NCBI GenBank assembly: GCA_015223225.1
Contig: JADFCQ010000005.1
Span: 1-64,000, forward strand
DNA: 64,000 bases
From: Acetobacteraceae bacterium H6797
GTDB taxonomy: Bacteria; Pseudomonadota; Alphaproteobacteria; Acetobacterales; Acetobacteraceae
Direction: 5' to 3'
The notes below the pieces were generated by a model. The model did no database searches, was not told the origin of the DNA, and saw nothing but the letters and a program-made list of their open reading frames with translations. The position numbers and the translations under genes are program-made. This document shows positions 34,933 to 43,021 of the stretch, piece after piece. Each line of letters begins with the position of its first letter. Position 1 is the first letter of the stretch.

Positions 34933-35789
34933 TGCGTATTCTGGATGGTATTGCCAGCCTTGCCGATCAGTATGACGGCTTCATTCTTGATATCTGGGGC
35001 GTCGTGCATGATGGGCGGAGCCCCTATCCCGGCGTCATCGATGCGCTCGCTCGGCTGAAGGCCGCCGGCAAGAAAGTCGCCTTCCTGTCCAACGCGCCGC
35101 GCCGTGGCTGGTTCGTCGAGAAGCAACTGGCCGCCATGGGTGTTACCGGCGACCTGCACGACGGCGCCATGACCTCGGGCGAGATTACCTGGATCAATCT
35201 GCGCGACCGTCCCGACGCGTTCTTCCAGAGTCTGGGCGATAAGGCGGTGCATATCGGCCCGGAGCGCGACCACTCGACCATCGAGACGCTCCCGATCACC
35301 CTGGTTTCCGACCCTGCCGAGGCCAGCTTCGTGTTGAACACAGGCCCGGATCCTGACCTGCCTGCCGATGTCGGCTCGCATGAGGCGGTCCTGGTGGCCT
35401 GCGCTGCGCAGAAGCTTCCGATGGTCTGCGTCAATCCGGATCGCGAGGTAATGGTGGCGGGTCAGAAGCTGATCTGCGCCGGGGCCCTGGCCGATCGCTA
35501 CATGGCGCTCGGTGGCACCGTCCGCGAGATCGGCAAGCCCGATCCGGCCGCCTATCCCTATGCGCTTGGCCTGCTAGGCATCGAGGACCGCTCCAAGGTT
35601 CTGGCCATCGGCGACAGCCCCCGCACCGATCTCGCGGGCGCTCAGGCGGCGGGCATCGACGTGCTTTGGGCCCTCACCGGCCTTGCGGCCGAGGCGCATG
35701 GCGACGCGCCGGCCTCGGATACGCTTGTCGCGGTCGCCAAGGCGGCGGGTGTCTCGCCCATCGCGGCGCTTTCTGGCCTTCGCTGGTAA
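34932..35789 (+). CDS. HAD-IIA-like hydrolase (TIGR01459 family)
   Basis: A 285-residue HAD-superfamily protein close to the NagD/class IIA group. Motif I is FILDIWGVVHDG near residue 20, so the second Asp of the usual DxD is Trp; this is characteristic of the TIGR01459 subfamily. Motif II is FLSNAPRR, and the end has GKPDPAAYPYAL and AIGDSPRTDLAGAQAAGID. Its substrate is unknown. One-base overlap with pyrD (TGATG) means translation is probably coupled. Confidence 0.85.
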   Translation: MRILDGIASLADQYDGFILDIWGVVHDGRSPYPGVIDALARLKAAGKKVAFLSNAPRRGWFVEKQLAAMGVTGDLHDGAMTSGEITWINLRDRPDAFFQSLGDKAVHIGPERDHSTIETLPITLVSDPAEASFVLNTGPDPDLPADVGSHEAVLVACAAQKLPMVCVNPDREVMVAGQKLICAGALADRYMALGGTVREIGKPDPAAYPYALGLLGIEDRSKVLAIGDSPRTDLAGAQAAGIDVLWALTGLAAEAHGDAPASDTLVAVAKAAGVSPIAALSGLRW

Positions 35790-35792
35790 ACG

Positions 35793-36986
35793 ATGAAGGG
35801 GGCAGCGGGCCAGGGCGGGGCTTTCCCGCCCATCTGGCTGCTGACGGCGGTGACGGCCCTCGGGCCGTTCTCGATGCAATTGCTCATCCCGGCGCTGCCC
35901 GGCCTGGCGGTGCATTTCGGCGCCCCTGTCGCGGCGGCGCAATTGGCGCTGACGCTCTATCTCGTCGGCGTCGCCTCGGGGCAGCTCTTCCTGGGCCCGA
36001 TGTCGGACCGGTTCGGCCGGCGGCCGGTGCTGATCGCCGGGCTCTGCCTGTATCTTGTGGCCACCGTCGGCGCGATGCTGGTCACCTCGCTCGAGGCGCT
36101 GATCGTCGCCCGTGTCTTCCAGGCCCTCGGCGCCTGCTCAGGCATCGTGCTGGGCCGCGCCATCGTGCGCGATGCCTGGCCGCGCGAGCAGGCCGCTGAG
36201 AAGATGGGCCTGATCATGATGGGCATGACGGTCGCACCGATGCTCGCGCCTGTCCTGGGTGCCTGGCTGGATGGATGGTTCGGCTGGCAGGCCGCCCTGG
36301 CGCCCGGCATCGTCTTCGCGCCCATACTTCTCTGGGCTGTGCTGAGGCATCTGCCGGAGACGCTGGCGCAGCGGATGGCGTCCGTCAGCCCAGTGAGCCT
36401 GCTGCACAACTACGGCCAATTGTTGCGTGAGCCGCGCTTTACGGCACTGGCGGCCATGGCGGCTTTCTCCACGGGCGTCTTCTTCGCCTTCATGGCAGGC
36501 GCGCCCTTCGTCGTCGTGAACGGCATGGGCTATTCACCGAAAACCTACGCCCTGGCCTTCATCCTCATCTCGGCGGTTTTCGGCATCGGCTCCTTCATCG
36601 CCTCGCGTTACTCAAGCCGATGGGGCATCGACCGGATGCTGCGCCTGGGCCTGGGCCTGACCATCCTCGGCTCCGTTATTGCCGCGGTCGTGCAGTTCTT
36701 CGTCCCGCCGACGCTATTTGCCTTCTTCATGCCCATGTCCGTCGTGGCGCTGGGCAACGGCATCGCTCAGCCGAACACCATTGCCGCCGCCGTCAGCGTG
36801 CGGCCTCAGATGGCCGGCACGGCATCGGGCCTGCTTGGCGCCGGGCAGATGTTGCTCGGCGCCTTGATGACGCTCGTGGTGGGCCTGGTCGAGGCCGGCT
36901 CCGGGATGGGCACGGCGCTGGTGATGGCCGCTTGTGGCATCGCGGCCCAAGGCGCTCGTCAGATCGCGCTGCGCTTGTCTTGCTAA
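35793..36986 (+). CDS. MFS transporter, Bcr/CflA family multidrug exporter
   Basis: A 397-residue major facilitator with twelve hydrophobic segments. The loop 2-3 motif is DRFGRRPVLIAG (about residue 72) and the segment RVFQALGACSGIVLGRAIVRD is the drug:H+ antiporter (Bcr/CflA) signature. It likely exports drugs or sulfur-containing metabolites. It starts three bases after the HAD gene, so pyrD, HAD and this gene look like one transcription unit. It abuts the convergent XRE gene with no gap. Confidence 0.87.
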   Translation: MKGAAGQGGAFPPIWLLTAVTALGPFSMQLLIPALPGLAVHFGAPVAAAQLALTLYLVGVASGQLFLGPMSDRFGRRPVLIAGLCLYLVATVGAMLVTSLEALIVARVFQALGACSGIVLGRAIVRDAWPREQAAEKMGLIMMGMTVAPMLAPVLGAWLDGWFGWQAALAPGIVFAPILLWAVLRHLPETLAQRMASVSPVSLLHNYGQLLREPRFTALAAMAAFSTGVFFAFMAGAPFVVVNGMGYSPKTYALAFILISAVFGIGSFIASRYSSRWGIDRMLRLGLGLTILGSVIAAVVQFFVPPTLFAFFMPMSVVALGNGIAQPNTIAAAVSVRPQMAGTASGLLGAGQMLLGALMTLVVGLVEAGSGMGTALVMAACGIAAQGARQIALRLSC

Positions 36987-37862
36987 TCAGACCGCGGTCG
37001 AGCGCAGAATTTCCCTCAGCCGGGAAGCGGCGGCAGCGCCCTTCAAAGCGTCGCGCCAAGCATTTTCAGCCACCCGCTGATGAACGCCGATTGCCTCATC
37101 CGCCGAGGTGATGCTGCCGACGCCGATGGCGCCACTCGGCGGCGCGTCGGCTGGGAAGGGGCTGGTGCAGACATGCGCCCGTTCACGTCCGCGCAGGACC
37201 ATGAAGCCATTTCCGGGGTCCGAGGAAGAAAGCAGCCCGATCTGCAACCCGATCGGCACGCTTTCCATCAGGGTAGCGACGTTCTCGACCTCTGAGCGCG
37301 CCGCGAGCTTGCAGCGGTTGCGGGTTCGCTCCGACAGGGGCAGGCCTGCCGCGACGCCTTCCGAGAGGAAGCGACGCAGAGAGGCTTCACTCAGCATGCC
37401 GATGATGCTGGGCCGCCGCTGCTGATAGAGCTTGCGACGCGCAGCCAGCAGGCCAAGCGCCTGCTCGGCCTGGCTCCGTGCCTGGAGCCGCTCTGTCGAG
37501 CTATCGGCGAATTCCGTCCAGGCTTCCGCGAGGGCGCCATCGAAGGCCTCGGTTGTCACCTGATAACAAACCGCACCTCCCACCTGCAGAATCTGGTCGG
37601 CATGCTCCTCAACCTGGCGCAGCCGCTCCTGAAAGCCCGCCGGGCGGGTGAAATACTCGACCCCGATCCCAAGCAACGACAGAGGCGAAATCTTCAGGAG
37701 CTCAGCGAGGCGACGAATGGTGTCGAGCTTGATCACCTCGCCTTTTTCGTAGCGGTACAGCGCCGCGCGGGACACGCCCAGCCTCGCCGCGATCTCTTCG
37801 GCCCTTAAACCTGATTCCAGGCGGTAGGCACGAAGCTGCTGACCAATATCGGCAAAGCGCAT
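36987..37862 (-). CDS. XRE family transcriptional regulator
   Basis: A 291-residue regulator with an N-terminal lambda-repressor-like helix-turn-helix (about 7-60): LRAEEIAARLGVSRAALYRYEKGEV is described here by position 19-43, with a DNA-recognition helix SRAALYRYE. The remaining 230 residues are a predominantly helical unrecognised domain, presumably for ligand binding or oligomerisation. Its own promoter region carries direct and inverted repeats that could be its operator. The target genes are not evident. Confidence 0.83.
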   Translation of the reverse strand: MRFADIGQQLRAYRLESGLRAEEIAARLGVSRAALYRYEKGEVIKLDTIRRLAELLKISPLSLLGIGVEYFTRPAGFQERLRQVEEHADQILQVGGAVCYQVTTEAFDGALAEAWTEFADSSTERLQARSQAEQALGLLAARRKLYQQRRPSIIGMLSEASLRRFLSEGVAAGLPLSERTRNRCKLAARSEVENVATLMESVPIGLQIGLLSSSDPGNGFMVLRGRERAHVCTSPFPADAPPSGAIGVGSITSADEAIGVHQRVAENAWRDALKGAAAASRLREILRSTAV

Positions 37863-37931
37863 GGAGACGATCCCTCGAGTATGCGGCCCTCGAGCACAGG
37901 GTTAACAATTTATATACTTTTTGATCGTCTC
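37863..37931. promoter_or_regulatory. Repeat-rich promoter region of the XRE regulator gene
   Basis: Directly before the ATG lie an inverted repeat GAGACGATC (37864-37872) / GATCGTCTC (37923-37931) and two direct copies of CCCTCGAG (37872-37879 and 37887-37894), 15 bases apart. On the minus strand an AT-rich -10-like box (TATATAAA) occupies about 37909-37916. This arrangement fits autoregulation, which is inference. Confidence 0.45.
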
Positions 37932-38021
37932 AGGAAATAGCGCCGGGCCAGATTTGGAGCATGCTTGCTCGCTGGCTGAGGCGCGGACGCAGCTTTCGTC
38001 ACGCGCCCCGCGCCATAATGG

Positions 38022-38906
38022 TCAGCCTCCGGCCACCGGATGATCGGCCATCACTTCCAGCGCCCGGACCAGCGCCGAATGGTCAAGCTGGCCGGCACCG
38101 GCGGCTGTCGCCGCCGCGAAGAGCTGCTGGGTCGAGGCTGTATTGGGCAGGGCGACGCCAAGCTCCCGCGCCGATTGCAGCGCGAGGTTCAGATCCTTCT
38201 GATGCAGAGCGATGCGGAAGCCGGGATTGAAGGTGCGCTTGATCATCCGCTCGCCGTGCAGTTCCAGAATGCGAGAGGTGGCAAGCCCGCCCATCAGCGC
38301 CTGGCGCACCTTCGCCGGATCGGCGCCTGCCTTGGAAGCGAAGACCAGTGCTTCGCCCACGGCCTCGATCGTCAGGGCGACGACGATCTGATTGGCGACT
38401 TTGCAGGTCTGCCCGGCGCCATTGCTTTCGCCGACGAGGGTTATGTTCTTGCCCATCGCCTGGAAGAGCGGCATGGCCCGGTCGAAAGCTGCCTGTGAAC
38501 CGCCGACCATGATGGTCAGCGTCGCCTGCTTCGCGCCCACTTCGCCGCCCGAGACCGGTGCGTCGAGATAGTCGCAGCCCAGCGCATTGACCTTTGCGGC
38601 GAAGTCCTTCGTCGCCGTCGGGCTGATGGAGGACATATCGATCACGAGCTTGCCGGGGCTCAGCCCCTCGGCGACGCCGCCCTTGGAGAAGAGGGCGGCT
38701 TCCACGTCGGGCGTGTCGGGCACCATCAGGATGATGACCTCGGCAGACTTCGCTACGGCGGCGCCGTCAGCCACGACGGTGGCTGCCTCGCGAATTTCGG
38801 GTGTCAGGCTCTTCCGCTCGGGGACGAAGATCTCATGCCCGGCCGCCTTGAGATGCAGCGCCATAGGGCGGCCCATGATGCCCAGGCCGACAAAACCAAC
38901 TTTCAT
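38022..38906 (-). CDS. garR: 2-hydroxy-3-oxopropionate (tartronate semialdehyde) reductase
   Basis: A 294-residue beta-hydroxyacid dehydrogenase that reduces tartronate semialdehyde to glycerate with NAD(P)H. The dinucleotide motif GLGIMGRPMA is at residues 7-16, the substrate motif DAPVSGGEVGA near 120, and the catalytic Lys in KVANQIVVA near 170. The ATG at 38906 follows AAGGGAAC. Together with the upstream hyi gene it makes part of the glycerate pathway from glyoxylate; glyoxylate carboligase is absent from the window. Confidence 0.9.
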   Translation of the reverse strand: MKVGFVGLGIMGRPMALHLKAAGHEIFVPERKSLTPEIREAATVVADGAAVAKSAEVIILMVPDTPDVEAALFSKGGVAEGLSPGKLVIDMSSISPTATKDFAAKVNALGCDYLDAPVSGGEVGAKQATLTIMVGGSQAAFDRAMPLFQAMGKNITLVGESNGAGQTCKVANQIVVALTIEAVGEALVFASKAGADPAKVRQALMGGLATSRILELHGERMIKRTFNPGFRIALHQKDLNLALQSARELGVALPNTASTQQLFAAATAAGAGQLDHSALVRALEVMADHPVAGG

Positions 38907-38934
38907 TCTTTCGTTCCCTTGTCTCGCTGATTGA

Positions 38935-39717
38935 TCAGGCTTGCTTGTAGGGGGAGAACCAGGAGAGGCCGGCCACGGTCTCGCCCGCGGGGCGATATTC
39001 GCAACCGATCCAGCCCCGGAAGCCGAGCGCATCGATGCGGCCGAAGACGAAGGGCCAATTGACCTCGCCCGTGCCAGGCTCATTCCGACCGGGGTTATCA
39101 GCGACCTGCATATGAGCGATCAGCGGCAGATGCTTTTCCACCCGCTTCACAATGTCGCCCTCGGTGATCTGGCAGTGGTAGAGATCGAACTGCATGCCGA
39201 CCTTCTCCGGGCCGATGGCGTTGATGATGGCGGCGGCCTGATCGGTCGTGTTGAGGAAGAAGCCGGGAATATCCCGATGGTTGATCGGCTCGATCACCGG
39301 CTTGATGCCCAGCTTATTGGCAGCCTCGGCCGCCCAGGCCAGGTTGGCGCCATAGGTCGCCGTCAGCGTATCAGACGCGACGCCTGCGGGCTTCAGGCCC
39401 GCCATGACATGGATGCGCGGGCATTCCAGTGCGGCGGCATAATCGAGCGCTTTGGCGATGCCGTCCCTAAACTCCTGCGTGCGGCCGGGCAGTGCGGCGC
39501 AGCCCCTTTCCCCATTGGCCCAGTCGCCGGGCGGGGCGTTGAACAGGACCTGCTTGAGCCCGTTATCCCTGAGCCGGCGGGCTATATCGCTCGCGGAGAA
39601 GTCATAGGGGAAAAGGAATTCCACTGCCTCGAAACCAGCGGCCTTTGCGGCTGCAAAGCGATCGAGAAAGGGAAGCTCCGTGAACATCATCGAAAGATTT
39701 GCGGCGAAGCGCGGCAT
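38935..39717 (-). CDS. hyi: Hydroxypyruvate isomerase
   Basis: A 260-residue xylose-isomerase-like TIM barrel that interconverts hydroxypyruvate and tartronate semialdehyde. The start MPRFAANLSMMFTE matches the family exactly, so I prefer the ATG at 39717 over one seven codons upstream. Metal-site segments EPINHRDIPGFFLN, MQFDLYHCQITEGD and GEVNWPFVFG are conserved. garR follows 28 bases downstream on the same strand, giving consecutive steps in one operon. Confidence 0.92.
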   Translation of the reverse strand: MPRFAANLSMMFTELPFLDRFAAAKAAGFEAVEFLFPYDFSASDIARRLRDNGLKQVLFNAPPGDWANGERGCAALPGRTQEFRDGIAKALDYAAALECPRIHVMAGLKPAGVASDTLTATYGANLAWAAEAANKLGIKPVIEPINHRDIPGFFLNTTDQAAAIINAIGPEKVGMQFDLYHCQITEGDIVKRVEKHLPLIAHMQVADNPGRNEPGTGEVNWPFVFGRIDALGFRGWIGCEYRPAGETVAGLSWFSPYKQA

Positions 39718-39792
39718 TTTCCCTGGTTTCCTCCCCATGGCTAGCTGCTATCGCAGCTTAGGCCACGGGTGGTTCTGGGCAAGCCCACTGTC

Positions 39793-39996
39793 TCAGTCCT
39801 CCCAGAACGGCTTCCTCGCTTCGAGGCGCGCGTCCCGCCAGTCCGTGCCGATGTCCCGTAGGATGTGATCGGGAAGTTCGTCGAGCGACTGCCGGGTCGT
39901 AGCATTCCGCCACCAGCGTCTAAGCAGGCGGGCGAGTCGCGGTAAAAGCTCGCTGGATGCGTCGGGGCTGTGGGATCTTAAGGATAAGTCAGACAT
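39793..39996 (-). CDS. DUF1127 domain-containing small protein
   Basis: A 67-residue basic protein ending in the DUF1127 motif: RQSLDELPDHILRDIGTDWRDARLEA (positions about 35-60) with the typical LDELPDHILRDIG core. Such proteins are abundant in alphaproteobacteria; some long family members bind RNA or affect phosphate and stress responses, but this one has no assigned role. It is divergent from the MocR regulator with 114 bases between. Confidence 0.85.
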   Translation of the reverse strand: MSDLSLRSHSPDASSELLPRLARLLRRWWRNATTRQSLDELPDHILRDIGTDWRDARLEARKPFWED

Positions 39997-40110
39997 CTCG
40001 GTGTTCTTCTTTTGACAATGATGTTTGCGATGGCATTCTCCGCCGTGATAAGATCATTGAACCGAGGATTGTTCGCATCAATCGGAACATTGACATCGGA
40101 CCAATATTTT

Positions 40111-41448
40111 ATGGACTATCGTGCCATCGCCGATCAGATAGCGTCGGACATCGAGACAAAGCGGCTCGAGCCGGGCGCACGCTTGCCGCCACAGCGCGAG
40201 TTCGCCTATCGGAAGGGCATCGCCGTCTCCACCGCTGCTCGCGTCTATGCTGAACTGACTCGTCGCGGATTGATCGTGGGTGAGGTGGGCCGCGGCAGTT
40301 TTGTTCGGGCCAACCCGGCGGCGCCGATCCTGGGGGAACATGCGCCGGGGATGATCGACTTCGAGGTCAATTTCCCTATATTGCCGGAGCAATCGACGCA
40401 TCTGGGCGAAATTCTCGGATCAATCGCCTCCCAGCCCTCCTTGCTTGCCGCGGCCTTGGCCAATAACGATCCGTTCGGCTTTCCCGCCTTGCGAGACGCG
40501 GTTGAGCGGCATTTCGCCTGGGACGATTTCAGAGCTGATCCGTCGCGGCTACTTTTCGCAGGTAATGGCAGGCAGGGCATCGCAGCGGCTTTTTCTGCCC
40601 TCAGCCAGCCCGGTGCCCGCATCGGCTTCGAGGCACTGACTTATCCGGTCGCCCGGGCTATCGCGCAGCGGCTCGGTTTCGTGCCGGTGCCGCTCGCAAT
40701 GGATGAGCACGGGCTGGTCCCGGAAGCGCTCGAGGCCGCGCACCGGGCCGAGCGTTTGAGCGCACTTTACATCCAGCCGACGCTACATAACCCGCTGGGC
40801 ACGACGATGCCGCTCTCTCGGCGGCAAGCCATCGCCAAGATGCTCGGAAAATTAAACCTCACCGCCGTCGAAGATTCGGTCTACGGCTTTCTCGCTGCCG
40901 ATGCCCCGCCGCCCGTCGCGGCGCTCGCGCCTGATCATGTCATCCTGATTGACAGCCTGTCGAAGCGGATGTCCCCCGGTGCAACGGTCGGGTTGATGCT
41001 GGCCCCATCGGGATTGAGGGCGCGCCTCGCCGCTTCGCTGCGCAGCGGCGGATGGATGGCTTCCGCGATGTCGATGGTCGTGTCCCAGCATCTTCTGGAC
41101 CGTGGCCTGCTCGCCTCGCTGGAACAGGCGAAGAGGGCGGATGCCCGGCGCCGCCAGAGCATCGCGCGTGAGATACTGACCGGGCTTTCAGTCGTGGCGA
41201 GCCCGGAAGCCTATCATCTCTGGCTGGAACTGCCGGAACCTTGGCGGGCCGAAAGCTATGTCGCCGCAGCCGCTCGGCGGGGAATCGCGATCTGGGCCGG
41301 CGCGGCCTTTTCGGTTTCCCCCGCCCATGCGCCGGCAGCCGTGCGCATCGCCCTGGCGGCACCGCCGGAGGAGCGTATTGCAGAGGGCCTACGCAGCCTG
41401 GCGGATTTGGCGCGCTCGGGCGGCGAGGGTAGTGCTCTGCCGGAATAG
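40111..41448 (+). CDS. MocR/GabR-type PLP-dependent transcriptional regulator
   Basis: A 445-residue fusion of a GntR winged helix (about 1-75: DQIASDIETKRLEPGARLPPQREFA at 7-31 in outline) with an aminotransferase class I fold. The PLP lysine is Lys285 in DSLSKRMSPG. Such proteins sense amino acids or vitamin B6 compounds through the bound PLP and usually regulate divergent genes. Start is set at ATG 40111, where the GntR domain begins; the frame is open for another 33 codons and no clear RBS is seen, so this is uncertain. Confidence 0.85.
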   Translation: MDYRAIADQIASDIETKRLEPGARLPPQREFAYRKGIAVSTAARVYAELTRRGLIVGEVGRGSFVRANPAAPILGEHAPGMIDFEVNFPILPEQSTHLGEILGSIASQPSLLAAALANNDPFGFPALRDAVERHFAWDDFRADPSRLLFAGNGRQGIAAAFSALSQPGARIGFEALTYPVARAIAQRLGFVPVPLAMDEHGLVPEALEAAHRAERLSALYIQPTLHNPLGTTMPLSRRQAIAKMLGKLNLTAVEDSVYGFLAADAPPPVAALAPDHVILIDSLSKRMSPGATVGLMLAPSGLRARLAASLRSGGWMASAMSMVVSQHLLDRGLLASLEQAKRADARRRQSIAREILTGLSVVASPEAYHLWLELPEPWRAESYVAAAARRGIAIWAGAAFSVSPAHAPAAVRIALAAPPEERIAEGLRSLADLARSGGEGSALPE

Positions 41449-41510
41449 GCGCTTGACCATGAAGGCCGAGGCGGGCATCGCGAGAAACAGCAGAATAGAG
41501 GATCTGTCCG

Positions 41511-41972
41511 ATGTCGACCAAGCCGCTCGGGGCCGTGAATGGCCTCACCCTCGCTCAGGCCGAGCGCATCACCGATGCCGCGATCGCCAAGGGCCGCGAA
41601 ATCGGGCTCCTGCCTCTGACGGTCGTGGTGCTGGATGCCGGCGGCCATGTGAAGGTGACGAAGCGGGAAGACGGCGCCAGCCTGCTCCGCCCGGAAATCG
41701 CTCACGGCAAGGCTTACGGTGCTCTCGCCATGGGGCTGGGTGGGCGCGAACTCGCTCGCCGGAGCCAGAGCATGCCGGGCTTCATGAATGCCCTCTCCGA
41801 TCTGGCCGCGGGCGCTGCGGTTCCTGTACCCGGCGGCGTACTGGTGCGCGATGCGGCTGGTGCGCTTCTTGGCGCGGTCGGTATTTCGGGCGACGTCTCA
41901 GTGCAGGACGAAGTCGCCGCGCTGGCAGGCATCGAGGCGGCCGGCCTCTTCGCTGATACGGGCGACGCCTGA
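41511..41972 (+). CDS. GlcG/HbpS family heme-binding-like protein (DUF336)
   Basis: A 153-residue protein of the GlcG/HbpS family. Landmarks are LTLAQAERITDAAIAKG near the start, VVVLDAGGHVKVTKREDGA, a central MPGFMNALSDLAAGAAVPVPGGV loop and the closing GAVGISGDVSVQDE. Some members bind heme and regulate; others are found with glycolate oxidase genes. AGAGGA precedes the ATG. It has no signal peptide. Position near garR and hyi is suggestive, but function is unknown. Confidence 0.82.
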   Translation: MSTKPLGAVNGLTLAQAERITDAAIAKGREIGLLPLTVVVLDAGGHVKVTKREDGASLLRPEIAHGKAYGALAMGLGGRELARRSQSMPGFMNALSDLAAGAAVPVPGGVLVRDAAGALLGAVGISGDVSVQDEVAALAGIEAAGLFADTGDA

Positions 41973-41978
41973 ACATAT

Positions 41979-42986
41979 TCAGGACGGAACGTCATAGAGA
42001 GGCTTGAGCGAGAGGCGCCTAATGGCGTTTCTCGCCAGCGCTTCCACATCGCGACGGTCTGTCGTCTCCGGATGCACCGCGAGCCAAGCGGCCGAAAGCC
42101 GGCGCCAGAATGTCGCGATATCGAGCAGGCGGGCGTGATACTTCTCCTGCTCGACGACCAGTTTAGACATATCGGCCATCGCGCCCAGCTTACGAAGCCG
42201 CGCATCCGCCTGCTTCGATAAAGCCTCGGCAGTGTGGCGCGGGCGGGAAATCGACTGTTCCAGCCAGGCCAGGGCGTGCGTCAGAAGATCGCCGGCCCAT
42301 CGACGGTCCCGCGTCAGGGTGCGGCGGGTCAGGAAGATCATGTTCTCCATGGCCTCGTAATCGGGCTGGGTCGCATAGGCGGAGAGCACGCGCGCATGCG
42401 CATTGGCCAAGCGTTGCAGGCGCCGGGCCACGGGGGCGAGCCCTTCTATCCGCATGCCGATATCGCTCATGCAATGCACAACTGCACGCTCAAACATGTC
42501 CTGCCCCGGCGGCACGCGCCGGATCGCTTCGGCAAGGGCGCGCCCTTCCTCGCCCGCTCTCTCCCCAAGCGCCTCGATGAGAACCGTCGTGGCCGCATAG
42601 AGGTGATGCTCCTCCGGCGGCGGCGCATCGTCGCCCAGCAGGATCGGCGGCACGGGATCCCCCGGGCTCACCTGCTCGCAGAACCGCAGCGCGGCCGGGA
42701 CGAGCCGGAGCAGGCGGAAATCACGGCTGCCAGGCTCGATATCGAGCGTCCGATGCGCGGTTTCGATCCTGACCAGCAGCCGCATGTGCTCGAAGCGGCG
42801 CACGACGGAAATGTCGCCGCTCGCTTCCCGTTCGAACACCAGCCCATCGCGCGATAACCAGGGCGCCGCGAAATCGAAGGAAGGCGGCGGCCAGGGCTCC
42901 CGGTCCTGCCCTGGAAAGCGCACGGGGTCGAAGAGCGCCGGGTCGGGCAGGGCGCTGCTATCGGCGAAGGTGATGCTGGAACTCAC
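41979..42986 (-). CDS. Hypothetical helical protein
   Basis: I do not recognise this 335-residue protein. The first 45 residues are Pro-rich and probably disordered; after a short beta-like section (to about 110) the rest is predicted mostly helical, rich in Arg, Ala and Leu, with no membrane segment or signal peptide. A cytosolic helical scaffold is the most that can be said. Start is GTG at 42986, the only fitting start since the preceding ATG runs into a stop. Convergent with the GlcG-like gene six bases away. Codon use is like its neighbours, so the frame is very likely real. Confidence 0.65.
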   Translation of the reverse strand: MSSSITFADSSALPDPALFDPVRFPGQDREPWPPPSFDFAAPWLSRDGLVFEREASGDISVVRRFEHMRLLVRIETAHRTLDIEPGSRDFRLLRLVPAALRFCEQVSPGDPVPPILLGDDAPPPEEHHLYAATTVLIEALGERAGEEGRALAEAIRRVPPGQDMFERAVVHCMSDIGMRIEGLAPVARRLQRLANAHARVLSAYATQPDYEAMENMIFLTRRTLTRDRRWAGDLLTHALAWLEQSISRPRHTAEALSKQADARLRKLGAMADMSKLVVEQEKYHARLLDIATFWRRLSAAWLAVHPETTDRRDVEALARNAIRRLSLKPLYDVPS

Positions 42987-43021
42987 CCCGCCATGGTGAC
43001 GGAGATTCGGTTAATCCTGGC

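Noticed and set aside
40090..40110. TTGACA and TATTTT as a promoter for the MocR gene
   Set aside because: The two elements are only nine bases apart, far from the 16-18 needed, so they do not form one promoter.
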